Below, one piece after another: positions 1 through 8,484 of a DNA stretch of 64,000 bases. Source of the DNA: Strigamia acuminata (taxonomy: Eukaryota; Arthropoda; Chilopoda; Geophilomorpha; Linotaeniidae). Numbering within the stretch: position 1 is the stretch's first letter; every line of letters begins with the position of its first letter. The notes beneath the pieces are model-generated. The model had not been told where the DNA came from. It made no database searches and saw only the letters and a list, made by a program, of their open reading frames with translations. Position numbers and translations under genes: made by a program. The stretch is from positions 8,777,601 to 8,841,600 of the forward strand of contig OX442324.1 in the NCBI GenBank assembly GCA_949358305.1, in the 5' to 3' direction.

Positions 1-515
1 TTTATTAAATTATTTTGGCAATTTTAATCCAATTTTAATGGGATTTTAAATCTAAACGGGCTACAATCGAGACCGCATCTCCACCAGTTGTTACGTGGCT
101 AAATGGGGATTGATTTAGTCCTACGTGACATGAATTCACTCAAGAATGACACAGGGTTTTATATGTAAAATGCCTGTTGGCTTTATTGTTCAAAGTCGGA
201 CATTTACTAATGTAAATGTTCGGTCATCAGCTCTTATTACATTTGTTCATTTATTAAACCTAAAACACATAAATGGTTCATTCAAATCAAATAAGGATGA
301 TGCTGTTGTTTATTCAATTCAGTTTAGGAAACCTAGTCCTGCCTGACCGTCAACCGGCTGGCAGTAGTAGGTGAAGGTAACAGTTTGAGACTCAAAAGAG
401 ATCTGAGCTCTCTGGCTTAATCAACTCACTAAGTAAACTCCTATTCCCCCTATTAACTAAGTTGAACGGTCTGTGCATCTAATTAGGTGCACAGCGCCGT
501 CTAGTGAGAATTCAT
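1..515 (-). mobile_element. 5' LTR and primer-binding site of an LTR element running off the left edge
   Basis: Read on the minus strand, an LTR-like block (about 515 down to 89) ends in GTAACA. Two bases later a TGGTGGAGATGCGG stretch (86-73) fits the 3' end of a tRNA-Ala, so this is a probable primer-binding site. A polyadenylation-like AATAAA lies inside the block. The element body would extend left of the window. The block directly abuts a polymerase gene that lacks its N-terminus, which suggests the retroelement inserted into the Maverick. The outer LTR border near 511-520 is not certain, because I could not confirm a target-site duplication. No real coding sequence is seen here. Confidence 0.5.
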
Positions 516-523
516 TGCATTAA

Positions 524-3259
524 ATGCCTAAACAGAGCGAGCAGAGCCAGCCGATACACGGTACGGCTCTACCGCGTAACAATATTCAGACAAACCGCCT
601 TACCACTATTAATCTACTGAAGAAGCAAAATCATTACATGTGGATCAAGGATTTCTCGCGACTCATGAGCGTTGGCGATGGCCACAAGAGGTATTATTGT
701 ATGAACTGTATGAACGGGTATTCCAGCGCCAAAGTGCTTGTTAAGCATAAACGATACTGCGGAAAAAACACTCCCTCCGCCACTAAATGCCCCGAAGAAG
801 GAACGATCTGTACGTTCAAGAGTGAAAAAAAAAAATATCCTGTACCGTACGTTTGCTACGCTGATTTTGAGGCATTCTTAGTGCCTGAAGTGGAGATCAA
901 ACCCACTTTACATTCGATCACCATTAATTCTCACGAGCCGTGTGGTTATTCGTTTAAAGTAGTGTGCACGGAGAACGAAGCTTATTCCAGACCGTTACAG
1001 CTGTACAGAGGTCCGGATGCCGTCGATCATTTTTTGCAATCGTTGCGTGCAGAAATTAAAGCCGTGGTTTGTCAATTTTCCCAATTGGAAAAACAATTCA
1101 ATACCAAAATGATGACTCCATTTGAATGGAACGCATTTAGAAATGCAACAACTTGTTTCTTATGCGATGGCGAGTTCTCCAAAGCTGAAGGATGGACTAA
1201 AGTCTTGGATCACAACCATTTCACTGGTAAGTTTCGCGGAGCCGCACACGGCAAATGTAACCTCAACTACCATTGGCGGAGATCTGTGCCGGTAGTTTTC
1301 CATAATGGGAAAAGGTATGATTTTCATTTGATATTCCCACATTTGACCGTCGAGACAGAAAAAGTGACCGTCATCGCCGAAAACTCGGAATTATACAAAT
1401 CTTTCACGCTGAGAATCAATACCAGCGATGATCCAAAAGTGCCCCGTAAAGTTACGTTAAAATTCTTGGATAGTTTCCAATTTCTCGCGAGCAGTTTATC
1501 CAATTTGGCTAAAAATCTAGAGAAGTCGCAGTTTGTTGTCTTTCGAAGCGAGTTTAAGGGCGAGGAAATTGATTTTCTTAAGAGGAAAGGAGTATACCCT
1601 TACAGATATATGACCGGTTGGTCAAAATTTCAAGAAGATGAACTTCCGCCGATAGAAGAATTTGAGAACATATCCGACGACGATTACCAATATGCCCAGT
1701 TAGTTTGGAAAACGTTGGGAATTAAAAACATGGGCGAATATCACGATTTATATCTGAAGACCGACACTCTGTTGTTGGCGGATATATTCGAACAGTTTAG
1801 GAAAATGTGTTTGAATCACTACAAGCTGGACCCCTGTCATTATATCACGTTTCCGAGTCTGTCTTGGGACGCAGCACTGCTCATCACCAAAGTTAAATTG
1901 GAGGTTCTGTCTGATCCAGATATATACATGTTTGTCGAACAAGGAATAAGAGGCGGTGTTGCCACGATCAGTCAACGCTACGCCAAAGCTAATAATCCTC
2001 TTCTGGCATCGGGGTACGATTGTGAGAAACCAGAGAGTTACATCGTCTATTTGGATGCAAATTCCATGTATTCCTGGGCAATGAGCAAACCGTTACCTGT
2101 TGGAAAGTTTGCCTTCGACAATAATTTAGCCGAATGGACGCAAGAAAGGATTTTGAAAATGGGAGAGAACGATACGACGGGGTGCATCTTGGAAGTGGAT
2201 TTGGGATATCCGCAAGAACTGCACTTGTCCCACAATTGTCTGCCTTTGGCTCCGGAAATGATACGTTCAGCGGACGACACTTGCCCCAGATTAATCCCGC
2301 ATTTGCAAGGTCGTTGTAATTACATTCTGCATTACAGAGCTCTGCAATTGTACTTGTCCCTGGGCATGACGTTGATGAAAATAAAAAGAGTGCTGACGTT
2401 TGAGCAAAAACCGTGGTTGGCGAAGTATATCGAACTGAATATTGAGAAACGGAAGTCCGCTACCAGTGATTTTGAGCAGGAATTAGCGAAATTAGCTAAC
2501 AATTCGGTCTTTGGAAAAACCTTGCAGGACGTGAGGAAATATAGACATTTTTATCTGGTGAATAATAAGAAAGACTGGTATAAACACCTCAACCACGCCG
2601 GTTTGAAAGGATTTAAAGTTTTGAATAATGATCTGTTGTTGGTTGAACGCCGAAAGCTGGAATTGACGTTAGACAAACCTATTTACAGCGGATTAACTAT
2701 CCTGGACTTGTCTAAATGCTTGCTATATGACTTTCATTACAACGTCATGAAAAAAAAATTCTCAGACAAGCTGAGATTGCTGATGACGGATACGGATAGT
2801 TTGATGTATGAAATAGAAGCTCCGTCAGTCTACTCGTTCTTCAGAGAAGAAATACCAGAAGTGATGGATCTGTCTAATTACGACCCACCTGATGGCAGGA
2901 ACAGGCGTGTAATAGGATGCTTCAAAGACGAGACTGCCGGCGAGCCGATAGAAGAGTTTGTAGGGCTAAGAGCCAAATGTTACGCTTATAACGTGAACGG
3001 GAAAACGAGCATGCGATGTAAAGGCATAAAGAAGGCCGTCGTGGAGCAAGAGCTGGACTTGGAGGCGTACAAGAAGATATTGTTCGGAGAACGGGAGGCC
3101 CACAGATTGAAATTTGAAACGATCAAATCAAAATTGCACGTTCTCACAACGGTCGAGGTGGACAAATTGGCATTGTCAGCGAAAGATAAGAAACGAGTGA
3201 TATTAGATGATTGTATTCATACTTTGGCTTATGGATACGTAAGCTTGGCGGAGGATTAA
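524..3259 (+). CDS. polB: Protein-primed family-B DNA polymerase of a Maverick/Polinton, N-terminally truncated
   Basis: Replicative DNA polymerase with 3'-5' exonuclease, the hallmark enzyme of Maverick/Polinton elements. Visible in order: a Cys-pair zinc module (about residues 60-85, CMNCMNGY); Exo I YADFEAF (about 111); a Cys/His endonuclease VII-like insert (about 210-245, VLDHNHFTGKFRG); Exo II HNGKRYDFH (about 259); Exo III YLKTDTLLLAD (about 409); Pol A DANSMYSW (about 510); Pol B NNSVFGKT (about 658); Pol C DTDS (about 755). All catalytic Asp/Glu positions look intact. At 911 residues it is shorter than usual for Maverick polymerases, and the N-terminal region that normally precedes the zinc module is missing, replaced upstream by the LTR block. 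The ATG at 524 may therefore be fortuitous. It converges on the fibre-like gene with 16 bp between stops. Confidence 0.93.
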   Translation: MPKQSEQSQPIHGTALPRNNIQTNRLTTINLLKKQNHYMWIKDFSRLMSVGDGHKRYYCMNCMNGYSSAKVLVKHKRYCGKNTPSATKCPEEGTICTFKSEKKKYPVPYVCYADFEAFLVPEVEIKPTLHSITINSHEPCGYSFKVVCTENEAYSRPLQLYRGPDAVDHFLQSLRAEIKAVVCQFSQLEKQFNTKMMTPFEWNAFRNATTCFLCDGEFSKAEGWTKVLDHNHFTGKFRGAAHGKCNLNYHWRRSVPVVFHNGKRYDFHLIFPHLTVETEKVTVIAENSELYKSFTLRINTSDDPKVPRKVTLKFLDSFQFLASSLSNLAKNLEKSQFVVFRSEFKGEEIDFLKRKGVYPYRYMTGWSKFQEDELPPIEEFENISDDDYQYAQLVWKTLGIKNMGEYHDLYLKTDTLLLADIFEQFRKMCLNHYKLDPCHYITFPSLSWDAALLITKVKLEVLSDPDIYMFVEQGIRGGVATISQRYAKANNPLLASGYDCEKPESYIVYLDANSMYSWAMSKPLPVGKFAFDNNLAEWTQERILKMGENDTTGCILEVDLGYPQELHLSHNCLPLAPEMIRSADDTCPRLIPHLQGRCNYILHYRALQLYLSLGMTLMKIKRVLTFEQKPWLAKYIELNIEKRKSATSDFEQELAKLANNSVFGKTLQDVRKYRHFYLVNNKKDWYKHLNHAGLKGFKVLNNDLLLVERRKLELTLDKPIYSGLTILDLSKCLLYDFHYNVMKKKFSDKLRLLMTDTDSLMYEIEAPSVYSFFREEIPEVMDLSNYDPPDGRNRRVIGCFKDETAGEPIEEFVGLRAKCYAYNVNGKTSMRCKGIKKAVVEQELDLEAYKKILFGEREAHRLKFETIKSKLHVLTTVEVDKLALSAKDKKRVILDDCIHTLAYGYVSLAED

Positions 3260-3275
3260 TATGACGATGGTTAGT

Positions 3276-4916
3276 TTAATCGTCCCATTTACTACGATCG
3301 AATCTGCAATACACGAGGGCGTAAACTTGTATTTCCGGACTCCAATTGGTGATAGTAGATATTCTAATGTGATCGTTATCATCAAAATCTACTTTTTTCT
3401 CTAAATTGTACGTTCTAAAACATACCGGCATTTTACGTGGTGTTTTTGTAACATCTGTACGTGGAATATGGAACGTTCGACCATGCCCGTTAATAGACAA
3501 GATAAACTCAAACTCGTTAGGTATTACTGTGTATTCTGCTGTAGTAGCATACATGAATAAACTGATTCGCGTTATATGCCCGTAATGAGGAGTATAAAAC
3601 TTCCCATTATGTGCAAATAATTTCCATTCTTCGGACACCTTCAAAAACCAATCGGTCCGTTGCGAATGTAGGAACCCTAGCACTAAATCGGCCTGTTCTT
3701 CTACTTCGGGAATATTTAGATTTGATATTTTGTCTTCTAATTCCGTCAATTTCTTATTAACTTCTATTTTGTTCGCTTCGATGTTAGAATTTAACGTGGC
3801 TTCTACCGTATCGACAGTGCCGGCCAAAGCAGCGGGAGCAAAACTTGATTCGTCAACGCTCGGAATTGCGCTAATTTTTGATATTTCTTCTTGAACGGAT
3901 GTCAAAATGGACAACATGTTTTCCTGCAACGTTATTATTTGTTCGTTGGCTAATTTGATTTTATCGGTAACCTCGTTGACGCTCGTTTGCATTTTATCTG
4001 ACTTTACGGAATTTTCGTCTACGTACTCGTTTAATTTAAGTTTAGTCTCGTCCAGATCTTTTTGAATGGCAGTACTGACTGTGTCTAGCTCCGCTTTCGC
4101 CGCTTCAATTTTGGTTTTTAAGTCTTCCGTACTTTCGCTACTAACACCAAATTTTGCGGGTAAAGCTTTGATTTTGGTTTGCAAGGCTTTAACCTCATTT
4201 TCCACACTTTTTTCTAACTTTTTTATATCACCCTGTGCTTGTTTTATCTTGTCATTTGATGCCTCGATGTTGGTTCTGATTTTGTCCACGTCTAAGTTCT
4301 GGATTTTGGTTTCTACTTCATCCAATGCTTCGTTTATTTTTGTATCATAATCGGTTTTATTCTGGATTAAGCTATTAGTCAACGTCTCCAACCCAGTCTT
4401 TAAATCTTCGATCGCAGATTCCAACTCGGATTTAACGTCATTTATCAAGTCTTTGATTTTGATTTCTAATGCGCTTATTTGTTTTTCGTCAACTTCTACA
4501 CCACCGGAAGCAGTCGCATTATCTACTAATATCTTAATGTTCGCTTCTAATTCTTTAATTTTCTTAATCAAATCTTGTTCCAACGTTCCATATTTTATAG
4601 TAGCATAGGCAATATCATTTTTGAGTTTATCAATATCCTTCGTATCAATTCCTTCGCCTTGCCCCGTTAGCTTAGTAGCTTGATCTTGTACGGTACGTTT
4701 TAATGCGTTCAAATCGTTAATTATAGAATCGCAAGCAGCTTTCAGGGCATTTTTAGTCTTTGTGATCTCGTCAAAAATTTTTTTTTCTAGATCGGATAAT
4801 GCATCGTAACCAACGTGATCTGCGAGAACCTCATCTACTTCTCGACGTTGACGTTTGCCCAATTTATGCACTGCGTTAAGACGATAATCGTCTCCTAGTT
4901 TATTTACGCTTACCAT
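3276..4916 (-). CDS. Long coiled-coil protein with C-terminal globular domain, candidate fibre of the Maverick virion
   Basis: A 546-residue protein. Residues about 40-410 are almost wholly heptad-rich, Lys/Glu/Ile/Leu-rich coiled coil (many repeats of the type KIKxLxxxI). The last about 130 residues change abruptly to an aromatic, beta-like composition (DWFLKVSEEWKLF, NGHGRTFHIPRTD, ending in RFDRSKWDD). A stalk plus a distal globular head is the layout of adenovirus-type fibres, and the gene heads the minus-strand capsid block. I infer a trimeric attachment or spike role from architecture and context only, because no sequence family was recognised with certainty. It could instead be an internal tape or scaffold-like protein. 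The start is the first ATG after the AT-rich intergenic gap. Confidence 0.6.
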   Translation of the reverse strand: MVSVNKLGDDYRLNAVHKLGKRQRREVDEVLADHVGYDALSDLEKKIFDEITKTKNALKAACDSIINDLNALKRTVQDQATKLTGQGEGIDTKDIDKLKNDIAYATIKYGTLEQDLIKKIKELEANIKILVDNATASGGVEVDEKQISALEIKIKDLINDVKSELESAIEDLKTGLETLTNSLIQNKTDYDTKINEALDEVETKIQNLDVDKIRTNIEASNDKIKQAQGDIKKLEKSVENEVKALQTKIKALPAKFGVSSESTEDLKTKIEAAKAELDTVSTAIQKDLDETKLKLNEYVDENSVKSDKMQTSVNEVTDKIKLANEQIITLQENMLSILTSVQEEISKISAIPSVDESSFAPAALAGTVDTVEATLNSNIEANKIEVNKKLTELEDKISNLNIPEVEEQADLVLGFLHSQRTDWFLKVSEEWKLFAHNGKFYTPHYGHITRISLFMYATTAEYTVIPNEFEFILSINGHGRTFHIPRTDVTKTPRKMPVCFRTYNLEKKVDFDDNDHIRISTITNWSPEIQVYALVYCRFDRSKWDD

Positions 4917-4939
4917 TTTTTTAATAGAAGGGAAAAAAA

Positions 4940-5293
4940 CTATTTTTTAATTATTTTTTTTTCTTCTTTCCTCCATTTTTTTAAAACATATAAGCACAAA
5001 TGGCCGCAAGTAATTTCGTCAAAATTTTGATACTGATTGTAATTGTATTTTATGTTGTCTCCCAGATAATCGTATAATTCCAACGGGGGTGGCAAGTCTC
5101 CGAAACTATCGAAGTACAGCTTCTTATTTCCAATTTTACTGTATGCCACCCAATGACTTCCGCTTTCGTGGTGCGTGTTCAAATTAATAATTCCACATTC
5201 TTTCGATCGTGGTTTGACGGGTAAAGTATCTCTCGAAAACACTCCTCTAAAAAATGAAATTTTCATTCGTCTGGCCAGTTCCTCCAACTGCAA
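4940..5293 (-). CDS. Adenain-like cysteine protease, copy 1 (Maverick maturation protease)
   Basis: A 117-residue protein of the adenovirus-protease/Ulp1-like fold, expected to cleave virion precursor proteins. The triad can be read: His in GSHWVAY (about residue 47), Asp in YFDSFGDLPP (about 62), and Cys in TCGHLCLYVL (about 95). A Gln seven residues before the Cys (QNFDEITC) matches the oxyanion-hole Gln of adenain. It is short compared with adenain (about 200 residues) but spans the catalytic core. It lies between the fibre-like gene (stop to start about 24 bp) and the small basic protein gene, all on the minus strand. A second, divergent copy is at 11847-12266. Confidence 0.85.
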   Translation of the reverse strand: MQLEELARRMKISFFRGVFSRDTLPVKPRSKECGIINLNTHHESGSHWVAYSKIGNKKLYFDSFGDLPPPLELYDYLGDNIKYNYNQYQNFDEITCGHLCLYVLKKWRKEEKKIIKK

Positions 5294-5307
5294 CGAATCT
5301 AGCGGTT

Positions 5308-5775
5308 TTATTTTTTTGTCACCAGTGAGCCGTAAGGTTTCAAGTAAAAACCTTTTCCAGACTTGCGTTTCCGCGATTTTTTTTTTGCGAATTGCATTCC
5401 TTTACCTTCTGAAACTGCATTATGACGTTTTGTCTCATCGAGCATTCTCTTGTTGGTTTTTGCCTCATCGACAGCTTTGGCAATTCCTGCCGCACCGCCA
5501 GCGAGACCGCCTAAAGCCCCCAATAGTGGAAGTAATAAAGGGAAAAATCCGCCAGATTGTTTAATTTGATTCGAAGGTATACTCAAAGTCATGCCTTTCT
5601 TTTTAGAACCGGCTTTTTTGATCTTGTTTATTTGTCTATCCGTAAGAGACAAGCCATGATTGCCGTTTAATTGTTCGTATTTCAATCTTAAATGCAAGGG
5701 TATCTTTTTTTTGACAGACTTGGATATTTTTCGTTGTTGATTCGGAGATAGATTCACTTTATGTATCTTATACAT
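5308..5775 (-). CDS. Small basic protein with hydrophobic glycine-rich segment, pX/pVI-like core protein
   Basis: A 155-residue, very Lys/Arg-rich protein. It has a central hydrophobic Gly/Leu/Ala segment (about residues 76-102, GGFFPLLLPLLGALGGLAGG) and a basic C-terminal tail (KKKSRKRKSGKG). Small basic proteins with one amphipathic or hydrophobic stretch sit near the hexon gene in adenoviruses and adintoviruses and act as core or minor virion components. The assignment here rests on composition and position, not on a recognised domain. Its start lies 14 bp upstream of nothing but a long TA-repeat tract that separates it from the capsid gene. Confidence 0.6.
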   Translation of the reverse strand: MYKIHKVNLSPNQQRKISKSVKKKIPLHLRLKYEQLNGNHGLSLTDRQINKIKKAGSKKKGMTLSIPSNQIKQSGGFFPLLLPLLGALGGLAGGAAGIAKAVDEAKTNKRMLDETKRHNAVSEGKGMQFAKKKSRKRKSGKGFYLKPYGSLVTKK

Positions 5776-5796
5776 TTTTTATTTCTTTTTTTATAT

Positions 5797-5904
5797 ACGT
5801 ATATATTATTTTATATATATTTATTTATATATATTATATATTATATATTATATATATTATATATATATTATATATATATATATATATTATATATATATAT
5901 ATAT

Positions 5905-5935
<31 letters not shown>

Positions 5936-5984
5936 ATATATTATATATATTTATATATATTTTATATACGTATATATTATTTTA
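5797..5984. repeat. TA-rich microsatellite between the basic-protein and hexon genes
   Basis: About 190 bp of almost pure (TA)n with scattered TTATA interruptions. It fills the gap between two minus-strand genes, the hexon stop at 5989 and the basic-protein start at 5775. The tract may contribute TATA-like promoter sequence for the downstream minus-strand genes. Reading frames through it are low-complexity Ile/Tyr and not genes. Confidence 0.9.
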
Positions 5985-5988
5985 AAAT

Positions 5989-7308
5989 CTAATATAATAC
6001 TTCGATTTTACCCTTGTCTAATTTCATAGTCATTAGTCTATCGCTTATTATCAAAGCGTAGGCTTTAGTGTCGGCAGGAACGGTTTCCGCAAATTTCATT
6101 TTTATTTGCACGTCCATTATTCCGGTTTTCATTCTTTCGCTTTGTTTCGTGCAATCTATTACGATGAGCGGGTATATATTTCCGTACTCGAAAGTATTAA
6201 ACGGTAAATCGTCGGCACCGTAATAGTCTTTTCTAAATTGAATGCAACTTTCTAAGAATTTACAGAAATTGGCTTTCTTAAAATCATTGTTACTGTCCAG
6301 ATAAGGATATCGTTCCGAATTTAAGTAGGCATGAACTTCCGTTACATTGCAGTTATCAAATGTGGCTGGATTTTTTAATTGGTCGTCTCTTTTATTCGTT
6401 TGTAAAGCCACGATGATGTAACGTGGTTTTTCTGACGTGCTGGTTGTTACCACTCTCCACGCGTGTTCCTTACTTTGTGGCACGTCTGTCATTTCGAACG
6501 ACCAATGTCGAAAAGCTAATGGAACGTTCACCCCTCTATCTATGGCAGTGAGTAATCTATTCTTTTGGATATCGGACGGTAAGACGTGCGGCATCAACCA
6601 ATATAACTGTTCGATGATAATTTTTCCAACGGGGGTGTTTACTTTTGGGGCGGGACCGGACTGTATCGCTTTAAAAATGGCATCGTTGTCGTGAGTTCGC
6701 ATTAAGGTCAAAACTTGTTTGGCACCATATATGATTTTCGTATAGTCTTCGAAAAATCCCATTAAATGTGTTAACGGTACTAACAAAGAGAACGATCCTT
6801 TGGGCGTTGGCATTATGTTGTAAAATATTCTACGTTCTAGAAAAGCGGGATTAAGAGTATCCGATGCTTCGCCCTTGTGATGATCTACTATCCATCCCAT
6901 ATTTCCGCTCGAATTTTGGAGCTGTTTGTACGTTAGTAAGCCCTTAATAGTGGTAGCATAACCCGGATAATTTATTTCGTCTATTAATTTATCACCTATG
7001 TGATATTTCATGTTGCTGAACAAAAATGGCATAAAGTTATTTCCTAACGTTATTATATGGTCTTGTTCATCAGCTTGAGCGATAAGGTCTGTACCATCCG
7101 CTTTCACTAATCTTCCTGTTATGCAGACGTAACTTTTATGAGGGTGAGTCCATACATCTTCGTTTTGAATGATTAATCGAATTTCGGAATTCACATTATT
7201 TAAATTAGTTCCTATAATAGGATAATATTCGTGGTAGTTGTAGGCATTAACAGATTCATCGACGACGAATGGTTGTTCGACATCCAAATAATTCTCGGAG
7301 ACTTGCAT
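5989..7308 (-). CDS. Hexon-like major capsid protein (double jelly-roll) of the Maverick/adintovirus
   Basis: A 439-residue protein with the look of adintovirus/Maverick hexons. The N-terminal strand region (about 20-60, EYYPIIGTNLNNVNSEIRLI) is followed by WTHPHKSYVCITGRLV, FMPFLFSNMKYHIGDKLID (about 92-112) and a C-terminal part with typical beta patterns (PFNTFEYGNIYPLIVIDCT, MKTGIMDVQIKMKFAETVP). It should form the trimeric capsomers of the icosahedral shell. The call rests on resemblance to the hexon family, on length (adintovirus hexons are in this range) and on its neighbours, the penton-like protein and packaging ATPase. No stops or frameshifts are seen. A series of about 44-bp tandem repeats lies immediately upstream. 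Confidence 0.8.
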   Translation of the reverse strand: MQVSENYLDVEQPFVVDESVNAYNYHEYYPIIGTNLNNVNSEIRLIIQNEDVWTHPHKSYVCITGRLVKADGTDLIAQADEQDHIITLGNNFMPFLFSNMKYHIGDKLIDEINYPGYATTIKGLLTYKQLQNSSGNMGWIVDHHKGEASDTLNPAFLERRIFYNIMPTPKGSFSLLVPLTHLMGFFEDYTKIIYGAKQVLTLMRTHDNDAIFKAIQSGPAPKVNTPVGKIIIEQLYWLMPHVLPSDIQKNRLLTAIDRGVNVPLAFRHWSFEMTDVPQSKEHAWRVVTTSTSEKPRYIIVALQTNKRDDQLKNPATFDNCNVTEVHAYLNSERYPYLDSNNDFKKANFCKFLESCIQFRKDYYGADDLPFNTFEYGNIYPLIVIDCTKQSERMKTGIMDVQIKMKFAETVPADTKAYALIISDRLMTMKLDKGKIEVLY

Positions 7309-7317
7309 CGTCGCTAT

Positions 7318-7533
7318 TTTTTAATTACTTAATATATATATTTTTTTTAAAAAGAATTACTTAATTAATTACTTAATATATATATTTTTTTAAAAAGAAT
7401 TACTTAATTAATTACTTAATATATATATATTTTTTAAAAGAGAATTACTTAATTAATTACTTAATATATATTTTTTTTAAAAAGAATTACGGTATTTAAT
7501 TAATTACTTAATATATATTTTTTTTAAAAAGAA
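7318..7533. repeat. Five imperfect ~44-bp AT-rich tandem repeats upstream of the hexon gene
   Basis: Five units of the pattern TTAATTAATTACTTAATATATAT, T-run, AAAAAGAATTAC lie head to tail directly before the hexon start. Each contains a TATATA core and a T-run/A-run. Because they sit 5' of the minus-strand hexon gene, they could act as a repeated promoter or late-expression element. The role is inferred; the repeat itself is plain in the sequence. Confidence 0.85.
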
Positions 7534-7685
7534 TTTATATATTCTCGATTATCTGGCCGTATCGAAGACTTTATAATTTTTATATTTCCACCTCTAATCG
7601 ACGAGGGTGTCTTGACAGTGGCAGTGTTGGAGCTGGTGCTGGGGGTATTACTTGCCGTTACGTTCTTATTAAAAATTAACGGCAT
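7524..7685 (-). CDS. Possible 53-residue small protein between hexon and penton genes
   Basis: An ATG-started ORF of 53 codons on the same strand as its neighbours. Its start is 10 bp downstream of the penton-like stop (7696), and it ends inside the first tandem repeat. The product is Thr/Ser-rich at its N-terminus (NTPSTSSNTATVKTPSS) and basic at its C-terminus. No family was recognised. Its position in a compact block of virion genes favours a real small gene, but it could be chance. Confidence 0.35.
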   Translation of the reverse strand: MPLIFNKNVTASNTPSTSSNTATVKTPSSIRGGNIKIIKSSIRPDNREYINSF

Positions 7686-7695
7686 GTTTTTTTAA

Positions 7696-8466
7696 TTACG
7701 CTTTAATTAATTTTCGTAAGTGTAAACGTGTAGTAAAAATTTCTCCTCTCAGATTCAGTGGTTTATCGTCTTGATCGGTCAACCAGATCCTGACTTCGTG
7801 TATTTTAGATTGATTTTTCACCGGCAAGTAAACTATGTTATACGGCATTTCTACTATTTTGAAGCCTGGCGGGGCATTAGGAAAAAATGCGTATATGATC
7901 GGAGCCGTCTTCCCGTTTTTATAAGAGTCGGTAATAAGATCACAATGGACCAGGATAGTGTTAATGTGAAAAATGTTCACCGGATTAATGGATTCGCTTC
8001 TACCTACACCGTATTTCTTTGTTTTGAGACCGAATAATTTAGCCATACTTCTATTTTCCGAAAAATTGGCCCCGTAACTGGCATCGCTAATCACTAATGT
8101 CGTGGACAGAGTATTATAATTGGCCACGATGTCGATGAAAGGTGCGTCCTCTTTCATATTCCAGTGTCCTCTGGATTTCATTTCGGTATGTATGTACGAG
8201 ATAATGTCGGCAAGTTCGTAACAACCCACGGGAACGATGATGTCGTAGTTGAGCGTACCTATAATACGAGCGGGGACGTTCACATCTACTTCAACAGTGT
8301 AGTATTTGAACACGTTGTTGTCCTCGGTTATATTTGGCATTGTGTAAAATGTCTCGAGGCTCACTAATCCCAATTCGTATTCGTCGTCACCCAAAATTAA
8401 AGGTGAGCTAAAAGTAGTGAGGAAATCCGATTTCGTACTGCTTAGTACGATAGACATGGTAATCAC
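7696..8466 (-). CDS. Penton-like minor capsid protein of the Maverick/adintovirus
   Basis: A 256-residue protein matching the pattern of Maverick/adintovirus pentons, which are single jelly-roll proteins for capsid vertices. It opens with a short leader and LSSTKSDFLTTFSSPLIL, then DDEYELGLVSLETFYTMPN. This start is characteristic of insect Maverick penton proteins, where the N-terminus describes a displayed set of beta strands. Later regions include VPVGCYELADIISYI (about 83-97) and a Phe/Pro-rich stretch (IIYAFFPNAPPGFKIVEMPY). It ends with basic HLRKLIKA. It is intact and sits between the gene at 8485-9708 (19 bp gap) and the small ORF. The call is from family resemblance and context. Confidence 0.72.
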   Translation of the reverse strand: MITMSIVLSSTKSDFLTTFSSPLILGDDEYELGLVSLETFYTMPNITEDNNVFKYYTVEVDVNVPARIIGTLNYDIIVPVGCYELADIISYIHTEMKSRGHWNMKEDAPFIDIVANYNTLSTTLVISDASYGANFSENRSMAKLFGLKTKKYGVGRSESINPVNIFHINTILVHCDLITDSYKNGKTAPIIYAFFPNAPPGFKIVEMPYNIVYLPVKNQSKIHEVRIWLTDQDDKPLNLRGEIFTTRLHLRKLIKA

Positions 8467-8484
8467 GATTATTATTACTTTTTT

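Noticed and set aside
5761-5985. 74-residue Ile/Tyr ORF
   Set aside because: It is a translation of the TA microsatellite.
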